Source: a bacterium (GTDB taxonomy: Bacteria > Oederibacteriota > JAJYGY01). From it: a stretch of DNA of 13,609 nucleotides. The stretch's first letter is position 1; each line of letters opens with the position of its first letter. Of this stretch, positions 13,001-13,609 are shown piece after piece. Location: NCBI GenBank assembly GCA_021790555.1, contig JAJYGY010000040.1:1-13609 (forward strand). Reading direction: 5' to 3'. Position numbers and translations under genes: made by a program. The notes beneath the pieces were generated by a model. It searched no databases. It had not been told where the DNA came from and worked only from the letters and a program-made list of their open reading frames with translations.

Positions 13001-13609
13001 ATGTTCACCGGCATCATCCAACAAAAGGCCCGGGTGCTGGGCCTGGGGGCGACGCCCTCGGGCGCCCGGCTGAAGCTGCAGGCCGGCGGCGCGGACTGGG
13101 CGCTGGGGGAGAGTGTCAGCGTCAACGGCTGCTGCCTGACCCTGGCGGAGATCGAGGACGGGGCCCTGTGCTTCGACTTGAGCCCGGAAACCCTCAAGCG
13201 CAGCACCCTGGGTTCGCTGGGGGTCGGCGCGGAGGCCAACCTGGAGCGGGCCCTCAGGGTGGGGGAGGCCCTGGGCGGGCATTTCGTCAGCGGGCACGTG
13301 GACGGGGTGGGGAAGGTGGCCGGGGTGGAGGGCGCCGGCGAAGGCTGTGAGATGGTCTTCGAGGCGCCCGCCGGGCTGATGCCCTTCATCGCGGAAAAGG
13401 GCAGCGTGGGAGTGGAGGGGGTCTCGCTAACCCCCTTCCAGGTGGAGGCCGGCCGATTCCGCGTGGCCCTGATCCCGCACACGCTTCAGGCCACCAACCT
13501 GGGGTCCAGGAAGGCCGGCGATCCGGTCAACCTGGAGGTGGACCTGCTGGCCCGTTACCTGCGCCGCCTGCTGCAGGCGGGGCGTGATGGGCCCCGCGAC
13601 GAACATTTC
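13001..13609 (+). CDS. ribE: Riboflavin synthase alpha chain, 3' end cut by window
   Basis: Final enzyme of riboflavin synthesis: two molecules of dimethylribityllumazine are converted into riboflavin and the pyrimidine precursor. 203 codons are visible with no stop before the window edge, about 10-20 short of the usual length. The protein starts with MFTGIIQ and shows the internal duplication of the family: VNGCCLTL (41-48) in the first barrel and VEGVSLTPF (138-146) in the second. The first barrel ends with LGGHFVSGHVDGVGKV and the second contains IPHTLQATNLG. The ATG begins two bases after the ribD stop, so the two are translated as a pair. ribBA and ribH would be expected next but lie beyond the window. 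Confidence 0.96.
   Translation, partial: MFTGIIQQKARVLGLGATPSGARLKLQAGGADWALGESVSVNGCCLTLAEIEDGALCFDLSPETLKRSTLGSLGVGAEANLERALRVGEALGGHFVSGHVDGVGKVAGVEGAGEGCEMVFEAPAGLMPFIAEKGSVGVEGVSLTPFQVEAGRFRVALIPHTLQATNLGSRKAGDPVNLEVDLLARYLRRLLQAGRDGPRDEHF

Overview
The window is a GC-rich (roughly 70% by eye), densely coded bacterial chromosome segment. It holds ten complete genes, two genes cut by the window edges, and no tRNA, rRNA, insertion sequence, prophage or CRISPR array. Cytochrome bd oxidase, cobalamin genes of the CbiC/CbiL type, a diguanylate cyclase and a cellobiose phosphorylase together suggest a free-living bacterium of low-oxygen or anoxic habitats that uses plant or microbial polysaccharide. 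An acidobacterium of the Holophaga/Geothrix kind, or a deltaproteobacterium-like lineage, would fit. This placement is a weak inference from gene content, TTG starts and TAAAAT-like -10 boxes, with no marker gene to confirm it.

Layout. (1) 2-1500: end of cydA overlapping cydB, a cytochrome bd-type quinol oxidase. (2) 1501-2625: a LacI-family regulator behind its own short promoter region, with an AAGCGCTT palindrome on the -35 box. (3) 2632-3567, minus strand: a REC-GGDEF diguanylate cyclase response regulator, convergent with the LacI gene and driven by a near-consensus promoter in a very AT-rich island. (4) 3812-8031, plus strand: a tight run of cbiC, cbiL, a DUF971 gene, a large exported protein that looks like a catalytically dead glycosidase barrel with an Fn3-like domain and a basic tail, and a short-chain dehydrogenase. 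(5) 8047-9314: a clear extended -10 promoter followed by a GT28/MGDG-synthase-like glycosyltransferase. (6) 9315-9423: an intergenic region with three inverted repeats. (7) 9424-13609: cellobiose phosphorylase (GH94), then ribD and ribE closely spaced behind it; ribE runs off the end.

How the genes work together. CydAB reduces oxygen with quinol. CbiC and CbiL each catalyse one step of corrin-ring synthesis, so the rest of the B12 pathway must be elsewhere. The phosphorylase splits cellobiose in the cytoplasm to glucose 1-phosphate and glucose. RibD and RibE make riboflavin and have no FMN riboswitch of their own here, so they probably depend on the phosphorylase transcript. I do not see a wholly new system. 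The least conventional items are the pseudo-glycosidase exported protein, the LacI regulator that lacks a normal hinge helix, and the inverted repeats at the promoters of the two sugar-enzyme genes.
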